DNA of 64,000 nucleotides from Sesamum alatum (lineage: Eukaryota > Streptophyta > Magnoliopsida > Lamiales > Pedaliaceae): contig JACGWO010000004.1 in the NCBI GenBank assembly GCA_034509735.1, positions 26,331,395 to 26,395,394 of the forward strand. Reading direction: 5' to 3'. Each line of letters starts with the position of its first letter. Position 1 is the first letter of the stretch. A program made the translations under genes and the position numbers. This document shows, one piece after another, positions 33,349 to 46,965 of this stretch. A model generated the notes under the pieces. The model did not search any database. It was not told where the DNA came from and worked only from the letters and a program-made list of their open reading frames with translations.

Positions 33349-35562
33349 TGAAGGACAAGCGGATCCGCCCGGGAGCGCGAGCAGAAGTTAGAAAGCGAGA
33401 AATCGTGCACAAATTTAAATATAATTTAAATATGCGAATTCCAAGGGGTGTACCCTTGGGTGCTCAACCGGGCGTTCGATGTAGGATGTGTAAATATTGA
33501 AAACATATATTTAAACACATAGGGCATGGATATATAAATGAAATCAATCAAAGCGTAATAAACCATTACCTTTGATTGTTTAGCGTATGCTCCCGGCTAC
33601 TAGCGTTGTTCCTTCTCCAGAATGCTCACGAAATCCAAACGTATGGATTCTCCAAAGGTGATCCACACCACACCGGAAGAAACACACGTTCTTCTTGCTA
33701 GAAAAGAACGGGTTTAGGAAGGAATCGGTTTAAAAGAAGAACACTATGAATTAGTGTTCTCTTAAACTTACTTTGTTCTTCTTCTTGATTCAAAATCAAG
33801 TGAAGAACACAAGTGTAAGAGAGGGAGAGAGCACGAAAATTGAGAGAGAGGAGAGGATTTTTGTCCTCTCCTTTTCCTAGAAAAAGATGAATAATGAATC
33901 ACTTATGTTTGGTGTTGTATATTCTAATATATATACATAATTAATGTGATTATTGGAATGTGTCTAGGTTCATCCAAGGATGTCTAGATTCATTCCAATC
34001 AATCACCATCAATTCTTCAATCAAGCCTACCAAAATTTATGGTATGATCAAATCATACCAAAAGGGAAGAGAAAAGTCTCTTTCCAAAAGAGATAAGTCA
34101 ACATACCACCTAGCATGAAACATGGCTGATTTTGCTTCCTCCAAGGGAGCGTGTCGACCATGTTTAATTAAGGAAAGAAGTCCAACGTCTTCCCATTCCA
34201 AAATAGGAATTATTTCTCCTCTCGGGTATAATTTAACGGACCGGGTTTTATCGTAATCCAATTACGACGAACCCAATATTAAATCCAATTTAATGTCCAC
34301 TTAAATTATTCCCGTTGATCTTTTAATCCAATTAAAAGATCCAACGTCTCAACATCTCAACTTTCCATATTTAATCGAAAATCCAATTTACCGATTAAAT
34401 GAAAGCCTGATACAATATCGGCCCGTCCATCCAATGGACTTTCCCTTAAGTAATCCAATTACTTATTTTATCCTTCGAGATTGACTCCAAGTCGATCTCT
34501 CAACCTCCTCGGTGATTTGTGTGTGACCCTTTAGGTTCACCCTCAGCTAGACTTGGGCCCATGTCCCACAAGGGCCCGTTACTATGGGTGGCCGTCTAGC
34601 AACGGTCCATGGCACTAGAGACTAGGTTAATTGGCGTGAACATTTAGGCGCCGATTCCGTACGGGTACGATCCTTCCGTCTACCGTCTCCCGGCCTTAGT
34701 CTAGGGTATGGAATTGGGCGTCGGTTCCCATCCTTGACTAGGCATCTATGCTTAATACTCGAGACCACGTATGGTTCATTGCTTCGACACAGGAAAACAT
34801 TCCCTGTTCGACCAACCACTGTGGCCACAGCTTTAAACAGCATGAACGTGTCTCCGAGTGCATAGGAGATACCTCTGTCACATACTGACAGGGGACGGAT
34901 CCTCTTCTTGGAATCCACCGTCCTTGCTACACATTCCGACTGCACTGGACAAGGCTTATAATAATCATCTTACAGAATGATTACCTCTCGCCAGATCTAA
35001 GATACAACCGTCCTCTGCACGCGACTGCCATGATTCCTCAAGTCTGAGGATTACTCCCGTACTATCGGAACCGGGGAAAATCAATCATACCGACCAAGCC
35101 TCCAAGGCTTCCATATGATGATCCCCACGCGTCAGTCCAGTCGACTCGACCCCAGTCGACCAACCCATCAAGATCGTGTAGGCGTCCCACGCCTGTCGCC
35201 GATGAAACACGGCACTCATCCAATGAACACGACTCTTGACGCAAGTCTCAATAGGACTCTCGATGCCCTATCTCGAGGTCCTCGACTTGGAACGTTTCAG
35301 ACCCAACTCTTAATCAGTTGGTTTCATGACCACCATCCAATGCGTGGCCCAACTGCACGAGTTGTTATCCATGGTCTGTGGGCTTTGTTGCGATATAAGT
35401 AAAACACCGTTTTAACAAATGTAAGATGAGCGCAACAAAGAAGGTACCATTGGTGACGAATACTCATCTTATTCATCACATAATAATATTGCATTTACAT
35501 CAAGTTGTCAGATAGGTTACAAATCGCCAAACCTATTGGCTTTCTGGTCACCTATTCTAACA
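33349..35562 (-). repeat. Copia 5' LTR
   Basis: The partner of 25403-27624, differing by scattered substitutions and one deletion of about 16 bases near 34070. It presumably contains the promoter, but I could not place a TATA box with confidence. Confidence 0.95.
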
Positions 35563-35581
35563 ATTTATATAATAGTATAGA

Positions 35582-37110
35582 TGACAGCGGCGTTCATATT
35601 ACCATGCATACACCTTGTGGAGAGCAAGGCGGCGGCGGTAGCGGTGGACTTGGTCCGCGGAGAGGGGTGAGGCGAAGGTACCATTGTGGCGGCGCAGATC
35701 CAAAACGTAGGAGGGCTGAAACCGCGTTTGAAGGGAAGGGCATGGAGGAGCCGGCGGATTCGAGGGGGCGGACGAGGTCAGAGCTCGCCGACAAGGGCTG
35801 AGGCGGGAAGCGAAGCGGCAGTCTAAGGGGTTGTGAGGGGCGGCGGCCAGGGAGGGCGCTGAGGGTCGAGCCGGAGTTCCGGCGGACTAAAACCGCGGCT
35901 GAACAGTAGGTGAGGGGTGATATGGCGGCACCGAGGGGACGGAAGGAGTGTGAGCACGGCAACGCATGGAGGTAGATCACCATGGTGTGGGTTCAAAGGG
36001 AAGAGGCCAAACTTGTCATAGTAAAGTACGAATATGGGGATGACGGTGATCGGCGTTTCTTGGTGCAGTGGTGGTGAAGCAGATGTCCGCTGCGGTGGTT
36101 GGGTTACCTCGAAAGAGGCCGACGTGGGATGGGTGTTGGGGTAGTTGGGAGAGTGTAGGAATGTGGGTCGATGTGGCGATGTGGATGAGTTGGGTTGGAA
36201 GCGTGTGGTGGTGGGGGCTGTATTTTCCGGTAGCTATTTTGAGTTATGGGGAGTGAGAGTTGTGGCGGAGGTTGGGCTTCTTGTGCAAAGGGTAGCATGG
36301 TTGTCCTTTGTTGGTTTTGTGGTTGGAGTGGCTGTCTTGGGATGGGCTTGCAGAGTGGAACCAGTAACGGAGATGGTGAGGGTGTGCCGTGGAGGGAAGG
36401 GGATGGTTTGGAGAGTTGTGTTGGCGGAGCAGAGTGTACAGTTGGAGTGGGCATATAGGTGGAAGAGACCGGCAGGTGCAGTTTGGAGATGGCTGCCGTT
36501 GTAGAAGCATAGCAAGAATCCATGGTAGAACCAAGTCGCTCTACTGAGGAATCGAAACGTTCCACTGCCGCAGCGAGCAAGGCTATAGCAGCCTCGAGGC
36601 GCTCATACTCTGATTCTGAGATTTCCGAAGTCTCGGAAATTTCAGCAGCCGGCATTGCGGAGGATGAGATCGAAATGAAAGCACCAGTTGATACGATCAT
36701 AAAATCAAGAATTCCCGATTCGAGGTGGGAGGGCTCCAGAATAAAAGGAAGACACTAGAAATTTTTCTTGAAATTGTTCTCTTCCTTTTCATTTTTGCCA
36801 AATGAACTAAATACAAGGATTGGAGAGAGGATTTAAAGCCAAGTGTCTAAATCTTAGCCCACTAGTACTATTCCTAATAACAACTTTTGTCTTTATATAT
36901 AATAATAATAATAATATAATAATAATAATAGTAGTAGTAGTGGTGGACTAGTGGGTCTCCTTCTGGGCCTTGTTTAACCATATAGTCCTCAAAGTCATTT
37001 TGATAGCAGATTGGGCCTCGAAGCCTATTATCTCCAAACAGTCCGTTGGCCAACAACCCTTCATTCATTTCTTTAGGCCCATTCTTAATTGTTAGCCCAT
37101 CATGAACTTC
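35582..37110 (-). mobile_element. Probable degenerate gypsy-like fragment
   Basis: On the minus strand an LTR-like AT-rich part (about 37110 to 36710, starting near TGATGGGCTAACA) leads into TATCAACTGGTGCTTTCAT, a phrase often seen at the LTR/gag junction of plant gypsy elements. A frame then opens at 36700 and runs for 198 codons. Its N-terminus is coiled-coil-like (ERLEAAIALLAAAVERFDSS) and its remainder is rich in proline, threonine and histidine. From 36100 down to 35590 the DNA is GC-rich without a sustained frame. No CCHC, protease or RT was found. It could instead be an unrelated gene remnant. Confidence 0.35.
36898..36946. repeat. TAA/TAG trinucleotide microsatellite
   Basis: Interrupted (TAA)n passing into (TAG)n and TGG. 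Confidence 0.9.
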
Positions 37111-37191
37111 GACCCGTATAATTGAATATATTAAATCTTGAAGAGATTAAGTTGGATTTTATAAAATTTTTGAATTGAATTATATAATTTA

Positions 37192-40127
37192 CTAGTTAGT
37201 ACCCCGTGCCAAGGCACGGGAGAATCGCATTTTCAATAAAATAAAAAAGTAAGTTTATAAATAATTTAAAATTTGAAATATAAAAATAAATAAAAAATAA
37301 AGAATTTAAAACTTAAAGTTAAAGTAATTAGTAAGTATAGAAATTCAAATGCGTATTGGATATAAAAATGAAGTTAAACTTTTTACTAACTAATTACCTT
37401 AAATGATAAATGAATTTTTTTTGGATAAAGGTAAACAATGAATATGTGCTCTAAAATGAATAAGGAATATATGCTTCAAAATAAAAATAAATAAGGTAAA
37501 TAATTACCTTAATAAAAAATACGTTATTTCATTAAGTGGTAAAAAAAATTCAAAAAGGCTACCGTAGAGCATACATGCGCTTTAATAATAAATAAATAAA
37601 TAATACAAATAATTTTAATTTTAAAACAAATTTAGTATTTAATAAATAATTCAAAATTTAAATGATTAAGAGAAGAGGACAAATAGGAGGAATTTGTGAT
37701 TTTTGAAATGTCATAACAAATCATTGATTAACAATTTTTTAATTAATGCATTTCTTTAGTGCAATAACTAACAAAACAAATTAATAATGTTAGATATTCA
37801 GGAAAAAATAATTAAAATTAGAGAAATTGTGTCTTATTGAAACATAAAAATACAGAATAAATATTGAACTTGTCAAATATTGAATTATAAATCATTGGCA
37901 TTGCCATTGATATGAATATGTACATACTTGTTTCACCGATGATTGCAAAAATAACTTTTTCAAATTTTGAAATTCTCACTTAAAATATAAGTAAAGGATA
38001 AAATATGAAGGTGGAAAGAGAAATTTATATGCTAGTGTAGCGTTAGATTTCACAGCCTTGCGATTTACTTTTGTGCTGCTTCTGCAGACACATTATTTAT
38101 AATATTACAAACCTTTTATCTTGAGTAATTTTGAATTTCGAAAGACAAAAATAGATAAGTTTTATAAAAGTGAGTTATCTTTATCATTAATGAAAATTTT
38201 AAAAATATTTAAATTTTCTAATAGATAATCATGAAGTGATTCTCCCTATGAATATTAGAATTTTTTGGATAAACACCAATAATTATAAAAGAAGAGATTA
38301 TTATATTATCAATAGATGTAATATTTTTTTATATATACTAATCTATAGTTTTTTCGTATTATTGTTATCTATACACATAATATTTAGATATTGTAGTTTA
38401 TTATGTATCAAATATTCAATAGTCATATCACCTATAGGATCTTATACAAAATATCATAAATCAAATATTATGGCTATATTATAAGAAACTATAATTACAT
38501 GACGAATAATCAATTCAGATAATATTTCATATTATTGGATATAATGAACAATAATTGATATTTATATTAATGATATTTTGAATCAAATGAACTTTTATTT
38601 GTTGGATGAATATATATCTATATATATATATTTGAATAAACATGTTTTTATATACTTTAAAAAACAGATAGACAAATAATATTGATTAGATTCTTTTGGA
38701 TAAGTATAAATATATTTTTTTCTTTTTATCTAAAAATTTGTATTTGGCAGGATGGAGCTCGTTAAGGTTGTTCACATCTCCGTATACATGGCGCTTAGGT
38801 GGATAGTCTCAATGATTCTATTTTATAATATATGGATATTGATAAAATATAACTAATAAACATATCGGATAAGTGTATAATAATTTATCTTTATCCAAAA
38901 GATTTATAATCTTTTGAAATAAATGAATAAGTAACATTCTTCAAATTTATTTTTATATCAATTAGTTTTTTTTTTATTATTATCATATTACATTTTAATT
39001 TTTATATCATTAGTCATTGTCACATTATAAAATTAAATTTATTTATATTTTTTATTTATTAACGTTTTAAAATATTTTTGTGTCTCTTTGAATTTTTTCT
39101 TACCTTGTAAGCAAATATATTTTATTTATATTTAAATTAGATAAATGTTAGATTATTTGATTTTATAAAGATTTATAAATTTGTTCAGGTAAATTGGTTA
39201 GGGATAAAATCTAAAATTCAAACTTACTTTTACATCTTTCAATAATTTTTTTATTTGTGATCATTATCATATTGAATTTTAATTTTATTAAATATAAAAA
39301 TTTACTTTATTTGTAATTTTTTTTATTTTATTAGCTTTTATAAATCATAGTTCTCCGGTGTCTCTTTAAATTTTATTTTGCCATGTAGGAAAATATTTTA
39401 TTTTTATTTAGTGTTGATAAATGATTGGAATGTATCCAAAAGATAAATTAGTCAGGGATACAATTAATCTGAAATTTATTTTAATATTAAAAAATAGTCT
39501 TATATTTTTAATATTCACTAATTATTTTATTTCTAAATTTTGAATTATTTGTCAATTACTCATTTTATTTTAATTTTTGAATTATTTGTATTTTTACTTA
39601 CTTAGTTATTTTGGAACTTAAAAAATTGTCATTTATCTTATATTTAAATTTAGATAAGTTTACCATTATTTGTTTATCCAAGAGATTCACTCATTTTTTA
39701 GTTAAATAGTTAGTAAAATAATTCAAATTCATTTTTTTGTTCAATATACTTTCGTATTTTTATACGTATTAACTTAATTTTTAATATATTAATTATTTAC
39801 TTATTTTTATATTTAGAAGAACATTATATATAGTTCTATTTATTTATTCTTTAGAAAATACAATTCTTTTGTGGATAAACAATTGAATGTTATCTATAAG
39901 ATAAATGCATATATATTGGATAAACATGTTTTTATTTACTTAATAAAGTTATTAAACATATAATATTGATTTATTCTTTTGGATAAATACTAATATTTTT
40001 TTCTTTTTTTTATCTAAAAAGTTGTTAATTCTATTTGGCAAAATAGAGCTCATTGAGGCTATCCAAACGTGCGCATAAATGGCGCTTAGGTGGATAGTCT
40101 CAACGATTCTATTTTATTATATATAGA
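37192..40127 (-). mobile_element. Non-autonomous Helitron, 2.9 kb, double head
   Basis: Read on the minus strand it begins TCTATATATAATAAAATAG at 40127, preceded by A. It ends with a perfect 8-bp stem CCCGTGCC-TT-GGCACGGG (37220-37203), seven bases, then CTAG at 37192, followed by T. A and T flanks fit insertion into AT. A second head, TCCATATATTATAAAATAG, starts at 38836. About 200 bases after it match those after 40127, including GACTATCCACCTAAGCGCCA, so the tail could serve either head. The interior is AT-rich with no Rep/helicase; the 82-codon frame at 38236 resembles nothing. It cannot be autonomous. Confidence 0.75.
37203..37220 (-). other. Helitron 3' hairpin
   Basis: Perfect 8-bp stem with a two-base loop, close to the CTAG end. 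In Helitrons this structure stops rolling-circle transfer. Confidence 0.75.
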
Positions 40128-40414
40128 TGTAATTGGGGATCAAAATGTAATTTTAACAGAAGTTCACAACAAAATGAAAATTGAGAAAGACAGCATCCAA
40201 ACCCTCCACGCTAGTCAATGGAATTGTTAGGAAACTTTTGATGCTCCTGACCGCCTAAGCACGTGGAAATAAAAGTTGGGCATTGCCCACATCTTAAGAT
40301 GTGTGTTCGTTTTTTTATTTTTTTATTTTTCTCTCTCTCCCGCCCCCGCGCAAGTTATAATTCATCATTTTGAATTAATAATTAATTAATATATTAATAT
40401 TACTTGATCTGTGA
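40128..40414. other. Short spacer, no gene
   Basis: Host or older repeat DNA between the Helitron and the LINE; no coding signal. Confidence 0.5.
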
Positions 40415-40456
40415 ATTTTGGTAATTTTTTTTTGATATAATGGTAGGCATCATATA

Positions 40457-43400
40457 TTAATTAAAGGAAATACGTTTAGTGCATATTCTAATAGTGTTCC
40501 TAGTGAATATATTAGAACTATCCGAGTCCAACAAACTACATAAAACTTGTGGACATGAGTCATAATCTATACTAAGCTTTGTACTAGCCGCTTGTTGTGC
40601 AAGAAAATTTGTTGGTCCATTAAGCTCCCTGTAGCAGAATTCCATGGTAGCAGACTGGAAGCTAGTCAAGATCATTAAGCAGTCCTGATGAAGTGTTATC
40701 ATTGATCGGTGCAGTTGACGTTGATGCCTGTCAAATGTATGCATAATGTACATGGAGTCAGTATGAATAATTATTTCTTTGATATCCAGTGACTTTGCAA
40801 GAAGTAATCCTTTGTGAAGAGCCCACATTTCTGCTTGGTTGTTTGATGAGTTTCCAATATAGTGGGAGAATGCAGCCACAAACTCCCCCTTCCAATCCCT
40901 TATCACTCCTCCGGCACCCGCAAAACCAGAATTTCCTTTCGAGGCTCCATCTATATTAAGTTTAAAGTAGTTTCTTGGGGGTAAATCCCATTTTATATTA
41001 TACTTGTTCTTGTTGATATTAACTTCATTATTCTTAAAAATATTATCTAGTGCTCTTATTCTTTTCTGCACCAAAGATCCATTTAATTTAGCAGAATTAA
41101 AAACAATATCATTTCTAGCCAGCCAGATGTTCCATAAAGTATGCACTACATGAGTTTGTAATTTTCTATCCTTTTTTAGGTTATTAATAATGATGCATGT
41201 GTTCAAGTTTTTAAACAAAGAAGTATCAAAGTCTCTTATAAAGGAGAATGCTTGGCAATTGAATAAAATATGATTAATAGACTCTGATTCATTATTACAA
41301 ACTGAGCATATTGGGTTTTGAAGTATATGTTTTTGGAATAATTTTTCATTAGTATTCAAAGCATTCCAAGATGTTAGCCAAATAAACAGTTTCACTCTAG
41401 GGTTCGAATTTATTTTCCATATTGTATTCCATGGCAAAGGTACATCTTGATTTTTTTTTATTATTCATACTTAAATATTGATACGCACTTTTTATAAAAA
41501 ACTCTCCGGTATCATTCCAAGCCCATTTGGGAGTATCTTCGTGTGTATTCTGAAGAATATTTATTGAGAAAATTCTTTGTGCAATATTATCTGAAACTAT
41601 GTTTTTTATACGTTCCATTTTCCATTTCTTATTATGCCAGTTAATGTAATTAGAAACTTTTTCATCTATTAACACTGTTGGTGGAATATCACATATATCC
41701 TTAAGACTAAAGTTCCCTATCCATTTATCTGTCCAGAACTTGATGTTCCTACCATTACCAAGAATCCAAATAATAGATTTATTCACTAATGGAATACAAT
41801 TATGAATAGCTTTCCACAGGTTACTATTGTTATTGGATTTCTTTGCTTCTGTAAAAGACGATTTTGTGAAGTATTTAGCTTTTAATACTTTACCCCAAAG
41901 TTTAGTATTCTTGTTATTTAACTCCCATGCTAATTTCCAAATGAATGGTTGATTAAGCATTTTAATATTTCTTATACCCAAGCCCCCATAAGTAACTGGC
42001 GTACATACCGTATTCCATTGGACTAAGCCTTTCCTAGTGGATGATGGGATACCATTCTAAAGAAAATTTTTACAAAGTGTATCGATTTTCTTAATTGTGT
42101 GTATTGGAAGTACTGTTGATTGCATTCTATATTGAGGTATGTAATTAAGCACATGTTTGACTAATGTTACTCTACCCGCCATTGATAGGAATTTAGTGTA
42201 CCATCCCTGTATTTTAGACTGAATTTGGTCAATGATATCTTGGTGATCTAATTTTGTAAGTTTTTTTCTAGTGAATTTAATCCCTAAATATTTGTCATCT
42301 TTAGACCCTCTTTTCAAATTAAGGGTTTTAAGAATATCTTTTTGGCGCAGTCTAGGTGTATTAGGGGAGAAGCTAACTTTAGATTTTTCCCAATTCACTG
42401 ATAATCCAGAACAATGTTTGAAATAATCTAAACAATTTTTTAATTCAATTGCATTTTTGTGGTTGGCTTTAATAAACACAATACAGTCATCCGCAAAACA
42501 CAGAATTGGGATAGCTGGACCTTTAGCACTTGTCCTTATGGGATCTAATTTCTGTTGTTCTACTCTATTAATTAAATCCGATATTAAGGATTCCATGCAT
42601 AAAATATAAATATATGGCGATAGAGGATCCCCTTGTCTTATTCCTCGTTTCGGATTCCATTCTTCTGAATAATGACCATTAATTCTAAGTCGAAATTTAG
42701 TACTTTATATATTTCATAATCCTATCTATTATCCTAGTTGGAAATTTAAATTTATTCAAAGTGTGTTCAATAAAAGGCCATTCTAGTTTATCGTATGCTT
42801 TTTCTATATCCAACTTAATAGCCATATAACATTGTTTTGATTTTTTTTGATTTCATTATGTGCAGAATTTCATGACTAAGGATAATGTTATCCTGTATAT
42901 TTCTTTTAGGAACAAATGCATTTTGATATGGAGATATTAAATAAGATAATAGGGGTCTAATTCTGTTTACAAGGACGTTTGAAATTATTTTATACATCAC
43001 ATTACATAAATTAATTGGTCTAAAATGGTTAGTATTTTGGGGATTATCTCGCTTAGGAATCACAATAATATCTGTTAAATTTAAATACTCAGGCATTGAT
43101 CCTGTTTGAAAGAAATTTTTGACCATTTCAGTGACATTATTATTAACTATATTCCAGTGATTAATATAAAACTGTGAATTTAAGCCATCTGGTCCTGGAG
43201 CTTTAAGCTGTCCGATTCGTTTTAGTGCTGCCCATATTTCATTATTCAATATTGGTTGTTGAATATTAATAAGATGCTCCTCATGAATACTTGGAAGATT
43301 AAAGCTATGGTCATTCGGGATATTAGGGTTATCACTGATACCTGTAATAGTAATGAAATAATTCCTAAATTCATTCAAGATGTTCTTTGAATCAATAATC

Positions 43401-44563
43401 CATTCATTATTATTACTGCGTATTCCTTTTATTAAATTAATTCTACGTCTATGTGATGCGTACGCATGGAAAAAATTGCTGTTACTATCACCCTCCATAT
43501 TCCATTTAAAATGCGCTCTTTGTCTTCAATATGCTTCTTTCATAAGTTCTAAATTAGCCAATTCCTTTCTAGTATTTTCTTCCTCTTTTAATAATATATC
43601 CGTTGTATTCTTTTCAATGTCTTTTATGATTCTTTCTAGTTTATTATACACATTATTAATATTATTATCAATAACCCCAAAAACTGTTTTGTTCCATTGT
43701 TCAGCCATTGATGTAAATGATTTATAATTTAAGGCAAAAGACTCAAATGGATTATTCCGATTAATGTTCTTCCATGAATTTCTAACAATGTTCGGAAAAT
43801 CATCATGCAAAGCCCATGTATTGTTATACCTAAACGTCTATATTCTACCTCTTTTAGGCCCTTCGGTGTCTAGCATTATGGGTGAATGGTCTGATGTACT
43901 AGTTGTTAAGTGAAACACCCTAGCATTTGGAAATTTATTAAGCCAGCCCGGGTTAGCCATTACTCGGTCTAGTCTTTCTGTGATGAATGATTGTCCAAAA
44001 TGTTTGTTACTCCAAGTATACTTATGCCCTATGTACCCTAGATCAATCATGTTACAGAATTGCATGCATGATTTAAATTGCTGCATTTTTCTGTAAGAAG
44101 TGATATTACCTCCTAGCTTTTCATTATGATGAAGTATATTATTAAAGTCACCTATCATGATCCACTTATTATAATTAAACGACGTCAGGTTATTGAGTTC
44201 AGACCAAACCTGGTTTTGCATGTGCGCCTGAGGGTGATTATAGACTGCAGACATAAGGAATGGAGGTAATCCTGGTCTCATTGACACTTCCAGATGAATA
44301 GTTCTTGCTGAGGTGTATACCATATTCATGTTGATTTCTTCAGTGCGCCACATGACCCATATTCCTCCTGATAATCCCATGGACGAAACAACTGCTGCAG
44401 TATCGAATTGAAGACGTCTGATGACATTCTGGGCACGATCTGCTTGCATGCGAGTATCCATTACTACAAACACATGTGGTGTGTATCTTGATAGTAATGA
44501 TCTAGCTGTCGTCATAAACTTTGGCCTAGTTGCTCCTCTGCAATTCCATGCAAGTATTTTCAT
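40457..44563 (-). pseudogene. LINE ORF2: endonuclease, RT, RNase H (broken)
   Basis: The ATG at 44563 starts MKILAWNCRGATR, the first motif of the APE-type endonuclease. MIGDFNNIL, KYTWSN and TSDHSPIML complete that domain. RT motifs follow: LKAPGPDGLN, NAFVPKRNIQDNI, AIKLDIEKAYDKLEW, RQGDPLSPY and CFADDCIVF. A zinc-binding RT-associated region (ICSVCNNE, NHILFNC) and a C-terminal RNase H with NIDGAS, NNQAEMWAL and HTDSMY close the protein, which stops at 40457. Lesions: in-frame stops at 43838, 43526 and 42057; frameshifts near 42830, one or more between 42830 and 42600, and one near 41445 in an A-run. The endonuclease has MDTR where many relatives have an ETR-type motif. Confidence 0.92.
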
Positions 44564-46965
44564 TATTGGTTGATGGGGAAAAGTTAAGGTCAAGTAACCG
44601 TTCTCTGTTGCATTCTGCGCCAGAACAGATTCTCTTGGGTGAACTGCAGAATGGTGGTGGTGAAGTGCTGCGTTTGGGAGTGGGAGAACTAGAAGCCTGT
44701 ATTGTAGTTCTCTTTCTCGTCCGAATGCTTCCCTCTCCTGATTTACCTCTATTATAGTTCTTGTGTAGTTTGGAGGGTTGTTGAAAACATGAGGAGCTAC
44801 ATGGAATGGTTGGACTATGTATTCGTACTGTCCTAGCCTGATCAGATTGTTCCTTGCTCGGAGATTGCCTTGTGAGTTTTGGTCTTCCTCTCTGCCGCTT
44901 TGGTTTGCTGCATGTGTTAGTGACATTACTGGATTGGAACTTGAATCCAGGCTCAAAACCTGGGGGGAATTCATCATCTGTGATTCTGTTGTTGTTATCT
45001 GTGGCACATGAACTTGAGGTGGTGTTGTCTGCATGCTGTGCACTGATGGGTAGAACTGACTTATCAGACTTTGTGGTATGCTTGGTGATGGTGGAGCCAG
45101 GGTCAGGATTGTGGATGGTAAGGATTGATGCTCCATGTTGTTGTTTTCTCCTATCAGTGTTTGACTCTGGTTCATGACTTGTTGTCTGTTTCTGCGGTTT
45201 GGCGTTGGTGCCATTTTCAGTTTGAAGTTCAGGAACCAAATTGTATATGAGTGAGGATGGGGATTTTTGGGCTAGTTCCAACTTATTTATACTAGGATCT
45301 TCTACATGACTTGGTGGAATACACCTTCCACTAGGGGTTGACTCTACCTCCACTATCCTATCTCTACTTAATAAAATATTAATATTACTCTCATTTTTGC
45401 TTATTTCTGGTATTAATTCTTGGTTTTCTACTTCTAATACCATGTTCTCATCCAGTGTATCCTTATTAACCCCGGTATTAGAAGTTTCATTCCTACAAGT
45501 GTCCAATTCACATATCTGCATGCCCTCCACCTGTGTTTGAAGTTCTTCTTTTCTTGGAATGCCGTGCGTTAAATGTGGGTCTTGTCTACTGGTTTTGTCT
45601 CCTAAGGCCAATTCTTGCACGTCTGAATGTGTGGCTGATGTATTAATCCTCTCTTGCTGACGTATTTTCTTCATGAATTCGGATATCTTTGTGAATTAGA
45701 TCATCTGCATTGCTTTGCTGTTTACATGATCTCTTGTCTTGATGATGCATTAACTTGTGAGGAATGTCTTTCTTGGGTACCCAAACTTTTGCCTGGTTTA
45801 GTTGTTGATTGGTTGCTGCTACTTTGATGCTACTACCATAGTTATTATACGATTTCCTTGGTTGCTGAATTTGGGTAGACTGTCTATCCATGAACTTACT
45901 TGAATTGGGTCTTGAATTAATAATTTTCCAGCCATTTCCCGTTTGTTGGATCTTATTCTGCTTTGAATTTTCCTGGTCACCCTCCTTCTTTCCAGTATTT
46001 GTGTACATCTTGCATGCAGATTGGACATGGCCAATAATACCACATGAGTAACAAAATTGAGTCTTCATCTCATACACTAATTTTTTATTTGAATTTCCAA
46101 TATAGATTCCTGTAGGTAGTGGCTTGTCTGTGTTAACCTCTATGCATATCCGAGCGTATCTTCCTCTAGCCACTTTACTCGTGTGATTATCCACCTTGAT
46201 TGGTCTTCCAATTAGTTTTCCTATTTCAAACAGAACTTGAAAATCATAATATTCCAAAGGAAGTTCAGGAAGTTGAACCCAAATAACCATTCTGTTATTC
46301 TTTGCTGTTGATGCTCTAAAATTTGGAATCCGTTGTTGTACTGCAAGATAGTGGTTTTGATAGAACCACGGTCCTCCTGCTAATGTCATATGATAATCTT
46401 CCTCATTTTTCAGATTAATTGTATAATAACCTTGTCCAAGGTCCGTCGGGAGAATTGGCTCTGAAGTTTTCCATATCCTTTGTAGATGTATTCCAATATG
46501 AAGGTTTGATGTATTCAATCCAACTGTCTATATTATTAGAGCTCTTCTCCATGGTTGTCTGATTTTCTTAATCAGATCTGGATTCAGTGATAACTCTGGA
46601 AGTGGTTCTTTTGGATTAATCTTTAAGTGATCTTCAGTATTAACCTCAAGGGATTGTTCTTCCCAGTTATGCAGCCAGGTTGGGAAGTATATGTGATTTG
46701 AACTCTTTATAAGCTTCGATCTATATGATGGGCAACTGCTAGTAGCTTCATCCGTCTTCTTTTCATGTGAATTAACTTGTTGATTCATAGCATGTGTTCC
46801 CTGCAAAATTCTTCCTTCATCTAAACCTTGTTGCCTCTGCATATTGATCCTCTTCTCTGAATTAATTTCTGGTATAATATCAGGTGGTTTAAGGATCTTC
46901 AATGGGTGATTTTGCTCTATGGCTGGGCTGAGATGAGCTGAAGTTTGAGAGAGAGAGAAATCCAT
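44526..46965 (-). pseudogene. LINE ORF1: DUF4283 and zinc knuckle (broken)
   Basis: The ATG at 46965 opens MDFSLSQTSAH. DUF4283-type sequence follows (GPWFYQNHYLAVQQ, VIWVQLPELPLEYYD), then a CCHC knuckle CYSCGIIGHVQSAC and a long polar tail with a PPGFEPGF motif. A TAG at 46528-46530 interrupts the frame, where the reading continues directly afterwards. A frameshift near 45650 separates the knuckle half from the tail. The tail ends at 44526, overlapping the start of ORF2 by about 38 bases in another frame. ORF1 proteins of this type bind LINE RNA. Confidence 0.88.

Larger units (their letters stand above)
25403..35562 (-). mobile_element. Copia LTR retrotransposon, 10.16 kb, TSD ATTTA
   Basis: Two LTRs of about 2.2 kb (25403-27624 and 33349-35562) flank one gag-pol region read on the minus strand. 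Both LTRs start TGTTAGAATAGG and end CTTCA on that strand. ATTTA at 25398-25402 and 35563-35567 is a perfect 5-bp target duplication. PBS, PPT, and the domain order gag, protease, integrase, RT, RNase H define Copia. Several stops and frameshifts, and an altered integrase residue, make it defective. It is inserted just inside a Helitron-like head. Confidence 0.95.

Noticed and set aside
36104..36758. Plus-strand Gly/Trp/Val-rich frames
   Set aside because: Complement of the proline-rich minus-strand frame; codon pattern and the LTR-like context favour the minus strand.
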